Shown: positions 6,299 to 15,344 of the stretch, one piece after another | Position numbering within the stretch: the first letter of the stretch is position 1 | Layout of the letters: each line of letters begins with the position of its first letter | From: a virus | Length of the DNA stretch: 23,985 nucleotides | Virus record (IMG/VR): IMGVR_UViG_3300030012_001523 | Span: 1-23,985 of that record | Direction: 5' to 3' (one strand) | Translations under genes and position numbers: made by a program | The notes under the pieces: generated by a model | Databases searched by the model: none | Seen by the model: the letters and a program-made list of their open reading frames with translations, nothing else | What the model was told of the DNA's origin: nothing

Positions 6299-6602
6299 TT
6301 TGTCTATTAATTTTTTTAATTTTTTCTTCATTTATTTTTTTTATTATATAATTTACAACGACGCCTCCAAGCCAAGTTGCTAATAAATCTTTACCATCAA
6401 ATCTACCATAATCTGCATAGTCATATAATTCTTTGGCAAAACCTATAGCAAAAGCAGCGCTTGTAGGTGTTAAATCTAACTGATGCCCTACTACTTCTGT
6501 AGCTGCTCCAGCTGCAAAATGATAATATTTATCAGGCCCTATTGATTGTGTGCTAGCACAGCCCACAGTAACCATTGCAAAAAGGACAAGTATTTTTTTC
6601 AC
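6279..6602 (-). CDS. Small lipoprotein resembling YfiM
   Basis: A 107-aa protein with a lipoprotein-type signal (MKKILVLFAMVTVGC, lipidated C15; the -3 Thr makes the lipobox slightly non-canonical, which is tolerated in Bacteroidota). The mature part has DKYYHFAAGAATEV, then FAIGFAKELYDYADYGRFDGKD and LLATWLGGVVVNYII. This order D-K-x-x-H-F ... A-K-E-x-x-D ... D-x-K-D-x-x-A-T-x-x-G matches the E. coli lipoprotein YfiM (DUF2279-like), from memory. The start is GTG at 6602: an in-frame TGA lies directly upstream and the nearby ATG is out of frame. It begins 7 bases after the giant-protein stop. Its role may be envelope modification or an outer-membrane spanin-like function; neither is shown. 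Confidence 0.83.
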   Translation of the reverse strand: MKKILVLFAMVTVGCASTQSIGPDKYYHFAAGAATEVVGHQLDLTPTSAAFAIGFAKELYDYADYGRFDGKDLLATWLGGVVVNYIIKKINEEKIKKINRQNTTVLE

Positions 6603-6609
6603 TCATAAT

Positions 6610-9600
6610 TTATTTTTTAGGTTTAACATAATATTGTATTTTACCGTCATATCTTTGTATAGCTACATAATCAACTCCAAGTTTACCTTTTGGTTTTTCG
6701 CCTTCTGGCAAAGCGTTCTTACCAGTAAAAGGTATTCTTTTGGTAAAACCTTGTTCTTTATATTTACGGACATCATTTTTATATTTTTCCATAAATTTTT
6801 CTTTTTCTTCAGCTTCTTGTTTAATAGTACTTTCTAATCCCCAATATGGTAAACCTAAATTCCAACCTGACCAACCCATTAATAAAGCAATTGTTTGCCA
6901 AGCTTTAGTTTCATCATCAAACGCTTGAGCAATGTTCATCATTTTTCTTAAAACTCTATCTACAGGAATATTAGTAAAAGCTGATACTATTTGAGATACT
7001 GCTAAATAAGCTGGGTTTTCTAGATCCCATCCTTTTCTTTTAATATCTTTCATGTTCCATTCAAAAGTTTTAGCAGCTGATTTTAATTTTCTAACTTTAG
7101 AATCTACTACAGGTGAAACATCAAATACAGTGTCTACAGCATCAATATATTTAGGACTTTGTTTTTCGCTTTCGCTAAGTACTCTCATGCCTATGTTTTT
7201 AACTGTAGATATAATTGCTCCACCAAAACCTAATCCATTTAATAATGAATCTAACATACCATTAGCTATTCTAGCTGTTTTGCTTTGTTCTTTTTTATAT
7301 TCATCATCATCATCAAATAATGTAGCAAATAAAGCTTGTTGTAGCCCATTAAATATTAAGTTTTGCACACCTACATAATATAAAATTCCTGATATATTAC
7401 TTAAATCACTTTCACGCTGAGTCATACCTGGTCTTCTACGTCTGTTGTAAAGATCTTGTATCATTTTTTTAGTCTTTCTATTGTACTGCATAGTAACATT
7501 TTGGAAAGACAGTAACAACCTACCACCATAACTAGCTTGCTGAGATGATATTTTACTAGGATTACTTGACTGTTGAGTTTCTTCTGCTATTGCATAAAAA
7601 TCATCAAACGCTTTAGCTTCGGCTTCAGCTGGTGTATATAATTTACCAGTTTTTTCATTTACCCTGTTTAATAAAGATTTTTTTCTATTAATAAAAAATG
7701 TAGCCCCACCAGTAGCAATAGCTAAACTATCCATGATTCTAGTTATAATAAAACCTTTGTCAAGTAAATAACTAATCATACCTTGTATTCCACCTTTGTT
7801 AGCAGCTTCTGTTAATTCAGCTTCGTTAACATTTATTTTCAAACCATCTCGTCTATTAACAAGATAATCAGAGTTCATTAACTTCATAACAGTTGGTACA
7901 TATTCTGAACTAGCAAAAGCTTTAGAAGCGTTATATATATTATTATCACCCCAATTTATAAAATTTACATTAGATATAAGCTGTAATAAACCAGATCGCA
8001 TATTTAAGAACATTACCGCGCCTACAGAAGCGTTAAGCCAGTCAAGCATATCATTAACTTGACGAGATCCACTTCCTTCAAATATAGGTCTATTGCTACC
8101 ACGTTTCATTCTACTTAGAGAATCACGTAAAGCTTCAACCCATTTGCTACCATAAATAGACTCTAACTTATTCATGTTCTCATTAGAAAATAATATTTCT
8201 ACATTTTGATTCCACTCTGTTAATAGTTCGCTTCTATATGTAGTGTCTAAACCATTCATTATGTCTGAAGCTATATCTCCACCAATCCAATATGAATTTT
8301 TAGGCGGCGGATAACCTTCGCCTTTTTGAACTAGCAATATGTTTTCTGCAAACGGTAATAATTCTAAATCATTTTCAACAGCTTCAACTAAAGCATCTAT
8401 GTCTTTTTGATCAATACCAGGTATTTCTGTACCTTGTTTATTCCATAAATAAACTCTTACAGCATGAGACTTAGTATAAGGACCAACTCCTATTTCATCG
8501 CGTAGTGGATTTCTTGATACACCTATTCTATTTTTTCTAGATCTTAAAGTTGGAAAAGCCTCTTTAATAGCAGCAAAATCTGCAGCTACTGTAACCTTCG
8601 CAGATAATAATTCTTGTTCAGCTTTGTTATAAGGTCTAATTAAATGATCATCAATAAATTTTAAATGTCTATCACCTTGTCTTCCTGTACCAGTTATATC
8701 ATATAATAAACCTAAAAAGTCTGCAGCTGATGCAGTTATTGTAAACTGTCTACCTATTCGTTTAAGCAAACCACCGTCTTTCTTTCTACCTTCTAGTCTA
8801 GCTCTTACATCACTTACTGTTTGACCTGCTTTTACACCTGTTACTTCTTCTATTTGTTTGTTGAACTCTTCACTTAATACTTGCTCTTTAGCAGCAATAG
8901 CTTGTTGTACTTCAGACTTAACATCTATTTGATCTAATACGTTTTTAACCTGTTGAACATTTAATAATGAATCATCAGAGAAATAAAAATCATTATAACC
9001 TTCAGCTGCTTTATTTAAAAACCAATCAGCTTTAGCCTGTGGATCACCGTTGCCTAATCCTGTAATATTCTTTTTAGGTATATTTAAACCAATACCTTTT
9101 AAAAATTTATGTATAGCGTCTACAGATGCGTCAGGTCTAGCAGTGACTACAAATATATCTTTTGGCCCAAACTTTTTTTGCTTCTTTCTAGCTTCATCTA
9201 CCATTGGACCTTCTAATGTAGATAAATCTACATTTTCAAAATTACTAAAATCAAAAGTAGCACCTTCTGCAGTTAATTGCTCTGCTTGTACAGCAAACTC
9301 ACTAGCTGTTAGTTCACCTGTTTTACCATCTGGCATTGTATATAATACTTTTTCTTTTGTTAATGCTAGTGTATCATCAAAGTCAAAAGCACTTAAACCT
9401 TTAGTTTCTTTTTTTACTTCTTGAGCTTTGTTTCTAGCATCTTGTGAGTTGACTAATGTTTGTTTAACTTCTCTTGGACTTTGTTTAGTTGTAATAATAT
9501 CACTAGCTGTATTTGCAATATTATCTCTTGCTATATTTTCATTTTTTAACAACTCTTGAACAGCTGGTGTTTCCATTAATTTACCAAATGAAGCAGGATT

Positions 9601-12600
9601 ACCTAAGTCATATTTAGATTTTACATTAGATTTTAAATTAGCAGGAACAAAAGCTAATGTAGGTGTTATGTTTCCATTATCATCTGTTTTAGATCTTTTA
9701 AATCTAAAAACCATATCAACACTTCCTTGTAAAGCTGGTATGTCTAAACCTAAAGGATTTTGACCCATGTAAAACAATCCTTGTCCTTTTATGTTTATAT
9801 AATAAACAGGTGGTTGTTTTTTATTATAAAGTTCTACAACTACCTCAGCATCCATTGTTTGCTTAACAGTTGTTGGTATTTGTAAACCTGCTTCTTGATT
9901 ATTATTCCAAGCGGTAAGAGGTATTTTTTTAGAACTTGTAGTTAAGTCAACACCTTGATCTGTAATGCCTTTAGCCCAAGCTTTTAAATTAGGTTCATTT
10001 TTCTTAACTAATTTATCTAGTTCTGCTTGAAGCTCTTGACTATAGTAATCTTTTGTAAATTTAAACTTATTAGTTTTAAAATCATAAGTACCATTAACAC
10101 TACTATATTGAGCATTTTCAAGTTTAGATTCACCTAAAAACTCTATACCATTTAATTCAAAAGCAAAATCAAAATTTCTATATCTACCTTTTTCACTAGG
10201 TTTTTTTAATATAACTTTTAATCCTGGATATTTTTTACTTAATTCTATAGCATTATTTATAACTAACTGCTCATAGGCTTTATCTCTTTTAAAACCAGTA
10301 AGAGCTGATATTTCATCTATTAAATATTGTACATCAACAGCATCCCCTTCAACGTTTTCTTCAGTAAGACCTGCTTCTTTCATTACTGGTTCAACCTCTG
10401 TTGATTTTAAACCAGTAATTTTTACAATATAATCTTTTGCAGCTTTAAAAGCTTTAGCAAATGATTTAGTTTTTTGATAAACAGTTTTAAATGTTTTTAA
10501 AGCAGTTTTAATAATTTTTGCAACAGGAGTTATAGGATTAACGCCAAGTGTTCCTTCCATGCTTTTTATATATGAATCAACTTCTTGTATCATATTGTCT
10601 AACACATCTTCAACTACATCTAACGAAGTATCTTCTTTAACTCTTTGATCAGCATCTTTTTGAAACTGATCCATAAATTGCTCAGCATTTAAATCAGAAC
10701 CTTTTAGTTCTAACACATCGTTAAGCTTGTTCATAAAATCAGTATCACCTTTCATTGCTTGTACTTCTTCTACTATAGCTCCTTCTGCTAATATACTAAA
10801 TAAAGACTGTGATCTTTTTTCGTTTGCTTTAAAATAATCTTTTATTTTTTGTATAGTTTCTGGTGTTGTTTTAGGTATTCTAAATACTTGCTTTTTAAAA
10901 TCAGTACGTTTACCATCTCTAACGTTTTTAGTAGGTGTTTTACCTATTTCTTCTATACCAAACAATTTACCAAATCTACCTTTAATAGTAGACAAAGGCA
11001 GTGAATTTATAAAATCTTGATTAACAACATCATCAACAAATTGATTATATTCTGGTGAGCCAAATCTACCTATCGCACCTTTAATAACATTTCTAATTTC
11101 TTTTTCTTTAGTTTTGCTTATAATATCTTTTGCTACTACATCTGGACTAACCCCTTTGTCGTTAATAGATCTTATTATTTCATCTTTAACTTTAGTATTT
11201 TGTGTTTCTCTTACTTCAGGTGTAAGTTTTTCTGCAACAACTTCTAACTGAGATGGATAAACTTTAGGTCTTTGTGGAACTTCTTGTCTAGTGTCAGTTT
11301 CAACTTGAGTATCAGCTACTTGTCTAGCGCCCTCAACGTCTAAGCTAACACCTCTTTGACCTATACTAGCTTCAGCATATATTTCTTGCATTTTAGGCTT
11401 TAAAGAATTTGTTACATATGTGCTCCAGGTAACGCCCTTTGTAGGATCAAAATTATTTATAATTGGACCAAGTCTAGAATTAATAGCTTCTAATACTTTG
11501 CTTCTTGGTATTGTACCTGCTTCTGTACTAAATCTAACAGCTTCTAAATACAAGTTTTGATTACTGTCTATTAAAGCTTGTTGAGCTTGATTTTGATCAG
11601 CTTTGCTAGCGTTAGGATCTTTTATTGTTGTAAGCAATGTTTCATTTATACCATCAGCTGAATCGTCTATCTCTATATCTGTTTCTTCTACAGTTTCACC
11701 AGTTCTTCTAGTTGGTAAAACACTCATACCTGCTGTTTGTGATTTTTCTTGTTCAAAAGCAGCTTTTTCTTCTACAACTATTTCACCTAATCTACTATTT
11801 ATTTCATTTACTCTATTTGTATCTTCTTGAGTTAAAGAAGAATCATCAACTTGTTTTATTTTTTGCTGTAATTTATTTTTTTCTATTAACAAACTAGTTG
11901 CTTCAACATTTTCATTTAATCCTAGTGGTTTTAATTGTTGAGATGCTTGAGTTATATTTCTAAAATTTTCTTGTATATTATCAGCTTGTTCTTGATTTAT
12001 TTTACCTAATTCTAAATCTTTTGTAATTTGTTGATCTAATATTGTTTTAGCTTTTGGTGTTTGTGCTATTTTTAATTCTTCTAATCCACTAACAGGTTTA
12101 GATAAATCTACAGGTGTAGAATAAATTTCAGTTATATTGTTAACATTAAAATTAGGATTAACTTTAGCAAGACTTTTGTTTATTTTATTAATAGCTACCG
12201 CTTCTTGAATACCGTTTTTAACTTGCATTACATTTATAGGACCAGCATATGTGGCACCACCACCAACACCTTGTATAAAAGCATCGTTAACTCCTTCAAA
12301 CGGATCTTTACCGTTTATCATGTTTTGAGTTATTTGTGTAGCAACTTCCTCTATACCTTCACCTAATGCACCTACCGGAGCTCCTGCTTTTTTAAGAGCT
12401 TGTTCATACATTTCAATTAACCCGTTTCTAAATACTTTTTGTCCTTGCTGTCTACCTTCTTTCAGTAATATATCTTTATATACTTTACCTAAAGTTCCAC
12501 TACCAATAGCAGAAAAAACTGTTTCAGCACCTGCCAAACCTATTGCTTTAGCTGTTAAATCAAACTCACTAGCCCCTGGATTTTCTTCTCTTAATCTTTC

Positions 12601-13545
12601 AAGCTCAGGTCCTAAAAACATAGGAGTTGAACCAGCGGCTAATTTAGGTATACTTGTGCTAGCACCACCAGCCATCATACCTATACTTACCGGCGCGCTT
12701 TCAGCTAAACCACTACCTAGTTGTTTAAAACCATCTGACCAATTACCTTTTTTAAAATTTTCATAAATACCTTCAGTATCATAATTTTCATTATTCCAAA
12801 TAGCTTGTTCTTTACCTAACTTTTCGCTTTCTTTTTGATAAAACTCTAATAAAGGATTTGTTATGCCAAAATCTTCTTTAAATTTTTTAGAACTAGCTTC
12901 AAATTCTTTAGGTAAAACACCAGCTTTTACTAAAGCGTTTTGAGGTATAGAAAATATATCATAAAAACTCTCACCTAAACTAAACATCATTTCACCTAAT
13001 GTTGTACTGCCTTTAGCTAAATCTACAGTTACTAGTTTTTCTAAATAAGATTTTTTAGCTATTTTATCTTTTTCTATTTGCTCTTTATCTTGTCCGCTTC
13101 TTAAAGCTGTATTATGATCTTCAATAGCTTTATTTAACTTAACTAAAGTATCGTTATACATTTTAATTCTATTAGGAGCATCCATTGCATCCATTTCCAT
13201 GTCACCTCCAGATATTTGAATTAAATCAGCTTCAAGTTTATTTATATTGTTTTGAGAACTTTTAAAATTAAATTCCTCTACATCTATTTCAGGTTCTATA
13301 GGTTCTGTAGCTGAAGCAATAGTTAAAGGTATAGGTTCGTCTTCTTTTTGTTTTTCTTTTTGTTCTATTGGCTCAGTAGCAGATTCAATAGTTAATTTTA
13401 TAGGCTTTTGTTCTACAACTTCTTCAACTTCCTCTTCAACTTGTGGTTGAGGGTTTTTTTTCTTCCATTCCTCTACTTTAGCATATATCTCTTCTTGAGA
13501 TAAATTCTGATCCTGTAAAGAAATAACGTATTCTTGTAGAGTCAT
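6610..13545 (-). CDS. Giant multidomain internal virion/ejection protein (2311 aa) with HAD, PD-(D/E)XK-like and sigma-region-2-like segments
   Basis: The N-terminus is acidic and Pro-rich with a tandem LTIxSATEPIE repeat (51-61, 74-84). A hydrophobic Gly/Ala-rich stretch lies at about 280-320. Residues 658-725 read like sigma-70 region 2 (LIDSNQNLYLEAVRF ... FDPTKGVTWSTY). Residues 1110-1150 contain a PD-(D/E)XK-like core (D1126, E1139-S-K1141). Residues 1385-1530 are a HAD hydrolase (FDFDDTLA, nucleophile D1388 and D1390; VVTARP with T1468; SDDS with D1524/D1525). The last 700 residues are helical with hydrophobic segments near 2044-2078 and 2090-2115. Its size, position behind the tail genes and domain mix fit the large polyvalent proteins that phages inject with their DNA; membrane-interacting parts suggest it helps form the ejection channel. 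Start ATG directly follows the previous TAA. No catalytic residue is visibly lost in the HAD part. Enzymatic activity is inferred. Confidence 0.88.
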   Translation of the reverse strand: MTLQEYVISLQDQNLSQEEIYAKVEEWKKKNPQPQVEEEVEEVVEQKPIKLTIESATEPIEQKEKQKEDEPIPLTIASATEPIEPEIDVEEFNFKSSQNNINKLEADLIQISGGDMEMDAMDAPNRIKMYNDTLVKLNKAIEDHNTALRSGQDKEQIEKDKIAKKSYLEKLVTVDLAKGSTTLGEMMFSLGESFYDIFSIPQNALVKAGVLPKEFEASSKKFKEDFGITNPLLEFYQKESEKLGKEQAIWNNENYDTEGIYENFKKGNWSDGFKQLGSGLAESAPVSIGMMAGGASTSIPKLAAGSTPMFLGPELERLREENPGASEFDLTAKAIGLAGAETVFSAIGSGTLGKVYKDILLKEGRQQGQKVFRNGLIEMYEQALKKAGAPVGALGEGIEEVATQITQNMINGKDPFEGVNDAFIQGVGGGATYAGPINVMQVKNGIQEAVAINKINKSLAKVNPNFNVNNITEIYSTPVDLSKPVSGLEELKIAQTPKAKTILDQQITKDLELGKINQEQADNIQENFRNITQASQQLKPLGLNENVEATSLLIEKNKLQQKIKQVDDSSLTQEDTNRVNEINSRLGEIVVEEKAAFEQEKSQTAGMSVLPTRRTGETVEETDIEIDDSADGINETLLTTIKDPNASKADQNQAQQALIDSNQNLYLEAVRFSTEAGTIPRSKVLEAINSRLGPIINNFDPTKGVTWSTYVTNSLKPKMQEIYAEASIGQRGVSLDVEGARQVADTQVETDTRQEVPQRPKVYPSQLEVVAEKLTPEVRETQNTKVKDEIIRSINDKGVSPDVVAKDIISKTKEKEIRNVIKGAIGRFGSPEYNQFVDDVVNQDFINSLPLSTIKGRFGKLFGIEEIGKTPTKNVRDGKRTDFKKQVFRIPKTTPETIQKIKDYFKANEKRSQSLFSILAEGAIVEEVQAMKGDTDFMNKLNDVLELKGSDLNAEQFMDQFQKDADQRVKEDTSLDVVEDVLDNMIQEVDSYIKSMEGTLGVNPITPVAKIIKTALKTFKTVYQKTKSFAKAFKAAKDYIVKITGLKSTEVEPVMKEAGLTEENVEGDAVDVQYLIDEISALTGFKRDKAYEQLVINNAIELSKKYPGLKVILKKPSEKGRYRNFDFAFELNGIEFLGESKLENAQYSSVNGTYDFKTNKFKFTKDYYSQELQAELDKLVKKNEPNLKAWAKGITDQGVDLTTSSKKIPLTAWNNNQEAGLQIPTTVKQTMDAEVVVELYNKKQPPVYYINIKGQGLFYMGQNPLGLDIPALQGSVDMVFRFKRSKTDDNGNITPTLAFVPANLKSNVKSKYDLGNPASFGKLMETPAVQELLKNENIARDNIANTASDIITTKQSPREVKQTLVNSQDARNKAQEVKKETKGLSAFDFDDTLALTKEKVLYTMPDGKTGELTASEFAVQAEQLTAEGATFDFSNFENVDLSTLEGPMVDEARKKQKKFGPKDIFVVTARPDASVDAIHKFLKGIGLNIPKKNITGLGNGDPQAKADWFLNKAAEGYNDFYFSDDSLLNVQQVKNVLDQIDVKSEVQQAIAAKEQVLSEEFNKQIEEVTGVKAGQTVSDVRARLEGRKKDGGLLKRIGRQFTITASAADFLGLLYDITGTGRQGDRHLKFIDDHLIRPYNKAEQELLSAKVTVAADFAAIKEAFPTLRSRKNRIGVSRNPLRDEIGVGPYTKSHAVRVYLWNKQGTEIPGIDQKDIDALVEAVENDLELLPFAENILLVQKGEGYPPPKNSYWIGGDIASDIMNGLDTTYRSELLTEWNQNVEILFSNENMNKLESIYGSKWVEALRDSLSRMKRGSNRPIFEGSGSRQVNDMLDWLNASVGAVMFLNMRSGLLQLISNVNFINWGDNNIYNASKAFASSEYVPTVMKLMNSDYLVNRRDGLKINVNEAELTEAANKGGIQGMISYLLDKGFIITRIMDSLAIATGGATFFINRKKSLLNRVNEKTGKLYTPAEAEAKAFDDFYAIAEETQQSSNPSKISSQQASYGGRLLLSFQNVTMQYNRKTKKMIQDLYNRRRRPGMTQRESDLSNISGILYYVGVQNLIFNGLQQALFATLFDDDDEYKKEQSKTARIANGMLDSLLNGLGFGGAIISTVKNIGMRVLSESEKQSPKYIDAVDTVFDVSPVVDSKVRKLKSAAKTFEWNMKDIKRKGWDLENPAYLAVSQIVSAFTNIPVDRVLRKMMNIAQAFDDETKAWQTIALLMGWSGWNLGLPYWGLESTIKQEAEEKEKFMEKYKNDVRKYKEQGFTKRIPFTGKNALPEGEKPKGKLGVDYVAIQRYDGKIQYYVKPKK

Positions 13546-14649
13546 TTAACTTAATTTGTTATCTTGTAAAAACTTATCTGCTTTCGCTTTTTTACCTTCT
13601 TCTAAATCAAACACAGCTGCGTCAGCTTGTACTGTAGGTATTTGATTAGTAGTAAATTGTTTTAAATAGTTGTTCATGAAGTACTCTTTATACTTTGTCA
13701 TGAATAATTCTTTTTTATTTTGCTGTAGTGGTAAATCTTTTTCATAAGACCAAGCTACAAAACCAGCATTAGCATTTTGTGCCATCTGATCATCTTCAGA
13801 AACACTAGTATCAGCACCAATAAATACGTTCCACGCTGCAACTACTGATTGTTCAGAGCTTAATAAACCAGCTACTTCAGCATTTATAAATGGAGTTACT
13901 TTTCTTTCAATTTTATCTAAATCATATTTAAGTAAGTTTCTACCTTTACCCATACCTATATCTATAATTTCATAATCGTAGCTACCATCAGAGTTTTTTA
14001 ATACAAACTCGTCTGCTATTTTAGCTCCAGGCATTAATTCACCTGTTTCCGGGTTAGTTGAATTACCTGCCATTACGCCAACTTCGCTTAATAATCTTAA
14101 CATGTCTGCATTTATATCAGGAGTTTCAGCTACCATATCTGTATTAGAAGCAATTAGAGCATCTAGAGACTCACTATTTATTACAAAAGGTTGTTCTAGC
14201 ATAGGACCTTCAAAAACCATCTCTTGACTTCCGTTTGAATTTAAGTATAATGATACGTTATAACCATCGCTTTTTGCAAAAGTAGGTTTACCTGACAATA
14301 TACTATAAGCAACAGCGTATTTATAATCTTGATTAACATCATAATAATTATCTTCTGTAACACTTAGTTGTGATCCTATGTTACTAATAAAATCCATAGA
14401 TTTTTGAGGCGCATCCATTAAGTATTTTAACTGTTGGTTTTCTCTATAACAAGTAGCGTCAACACAATCATTGTTTTGTATAGCTGTTTTTAGCTTAGCA
14501 TAAACTCTACCAGTGCCTTCATAAGCATTATCTAATAATCTAAAATTATAATCAGCTTGACTAGCAATATATTGTTTATTATAACCAAGCGCGTTACTCT
14601 TGTTTAGTTGTTTTATAAACAGATTGATTTTTATATTTTTATCTTCCAT
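13546..14649 (-). CDS. Probable internal virion protein, unknown family (367 aa)
   Basis: A soluble, mixed alpha/beta, mildly acidic protein without signal peptide or membrane helix. Visible pieces include a helical start (MEDKNIKINLFIKQLNKSNA), a Cys pair (C62 and C67 in DCVDATC), and a Lys-rich helical C-terminus (EEGKKAKADKFLQDNKLS). I do not recognise the family. It lies between the 220-aa coiled-coil ejection-type protein and the giant protein, with its stop directly abutting the giant-protein start (TAA then ATG), so tight co-expression is expected. In short-tailed phages this position usually holds internal or ejected virion proteins; that is the basis for the tentative call. Confidence 0.75.
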   Translation of the reverse strand: MEDKNIKINLFIKQLNKSNALGYNKQYIASQADYNFRLLDNAYEGTGRVYAKLKTAIQNNDCVDATCYRENQQLKYLMDAPQKSMDFISNIGSQLSVTEDNYYDVNQDYKYAVAYSILSGKPTFAKSDGYNVSLYLNSNGSQEMVFEGPMLEQPFVINSESLDALIASNTDMVAETPDINADMLRLLSEVGVMAGNSTNPETGELMPGAKIADEFVLKNSDGSYDYEIIDIGMGKGRNLLKYDLDKIERKVTPFINAEVAGLLSSEQSVVAAWNVFIGADTSVSEDDQMAQNANAGFVAWSYEKDLPLQQNKKELFMTKYKEYFMNNYLKQFTTNQIPTVQADAAVFDLEEGKKAKADKFLQDNKLS

Positions 14650-14662
14650 TATAATTTATTTA

Positions 14663-15325
14663 TTAATCAAAATCAGCTGAACCTAATAAATCAGCTGCTG
14701 CACCAATACCTCCTGTAAAAGCCGATGTAGCATCTGCATTTGCTTGAGCCGCAGCGCCTCGTAAAGCACCTATTTGATTAGCTAATCTATTTAATTGTTG
14801 CATTTCTCTTTGTTCTCTTTGAGTAAATACAAATTGATCACCAGCAACTTCTGCTTGTTGTATTCTTTGAGCTTCCGCCATTTGTTGTCTTTGTAGTGAC
14901 GCTTCACCTTGAGCTCTTGCTTTTTCGTTTGCAACTTCTTGTGATTCAATACTAGCGGCAACACCTTTTTTAGCTTGTAAAGCAGCTTGTGCTAATGCAG
15001 TTGCGCTACCAGCTCCACCACCTGTTGCTCTAATAGTGTCTAATGTATTTGCTAAAGCAACATCTGTTTGCTCTATTTGCATTTCTGCTGCTTGTGTAGC
15101 AACTGATAAACTAGCAAAAGGATTAGACAACATAGAGCTTAAATCTGTTATATTTTCATAAGGATTTATTATTTCTTGCCTATTATTTTCTAGTCTATTT
15201 AATTTACTTTGTAATCTACTTGCTTCACGCTCTCTACGTCTAGCTTCACGTTTAGCTCTACTTGAGCCAAATATTCCGCCTACGACACTAATAGCACCGC
15301 CTATAATTGCACCTGTTGCTGACAT
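14663..15325 (-). CDS. Small Ala/Gln-rich coiled-coil internal virion (ejection-type) protein
   Basis: A 220-aa protein starting with a hydrophobic glycine-zipper-like segment (ATGAIIGGAISVVGGIFGSS, 3-22), followed by a highly charged coiled coil (SSRAKREARRREREASRLQS and onward to about 52), an Ala/Gln-rich helical middle (about 75-185) and a Gly/Ala-rich tail. This architecture matches the small internal virion proteins of podoviruses (T7 gp14-like, P22 gp7-like), which insert into the envelope during DNA ejection. It lies between the tail proteins and the giant protein, as expected for such a component. There is no enzymatic motif. Family membership is by architecture and position, not by a specific sequence signature. 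Confidence 0.78.
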   Translation of the reverse strand: MSATGAIIGGAISVVGGIFGSSRAKREARRREREASRLQSKLNRLENNRQEIINPYENITDLSSMLSNPFASLSVATQAAEMQIEQTDVALANTLDTIRATGGGAGSATALAQAALQAKKGVAASIESQEVANEKARAQGEASLQRQQMAEAQRIQQAEVAGDQFVFTQREQREMQQLNRLANQIGALRGAAAQANADATSAFTGGIGAAADLLGSADFD

Positions 15326-15344
15326 AGTTTATTTTTTTATTATT

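Noticed and set aside
9050-9424. + strand open frame within the HAD region of the giant gene
   Set aside because: Antisense to intact catalytic motifs; low-complexity Ser/Ala composition typical of antisense frames.
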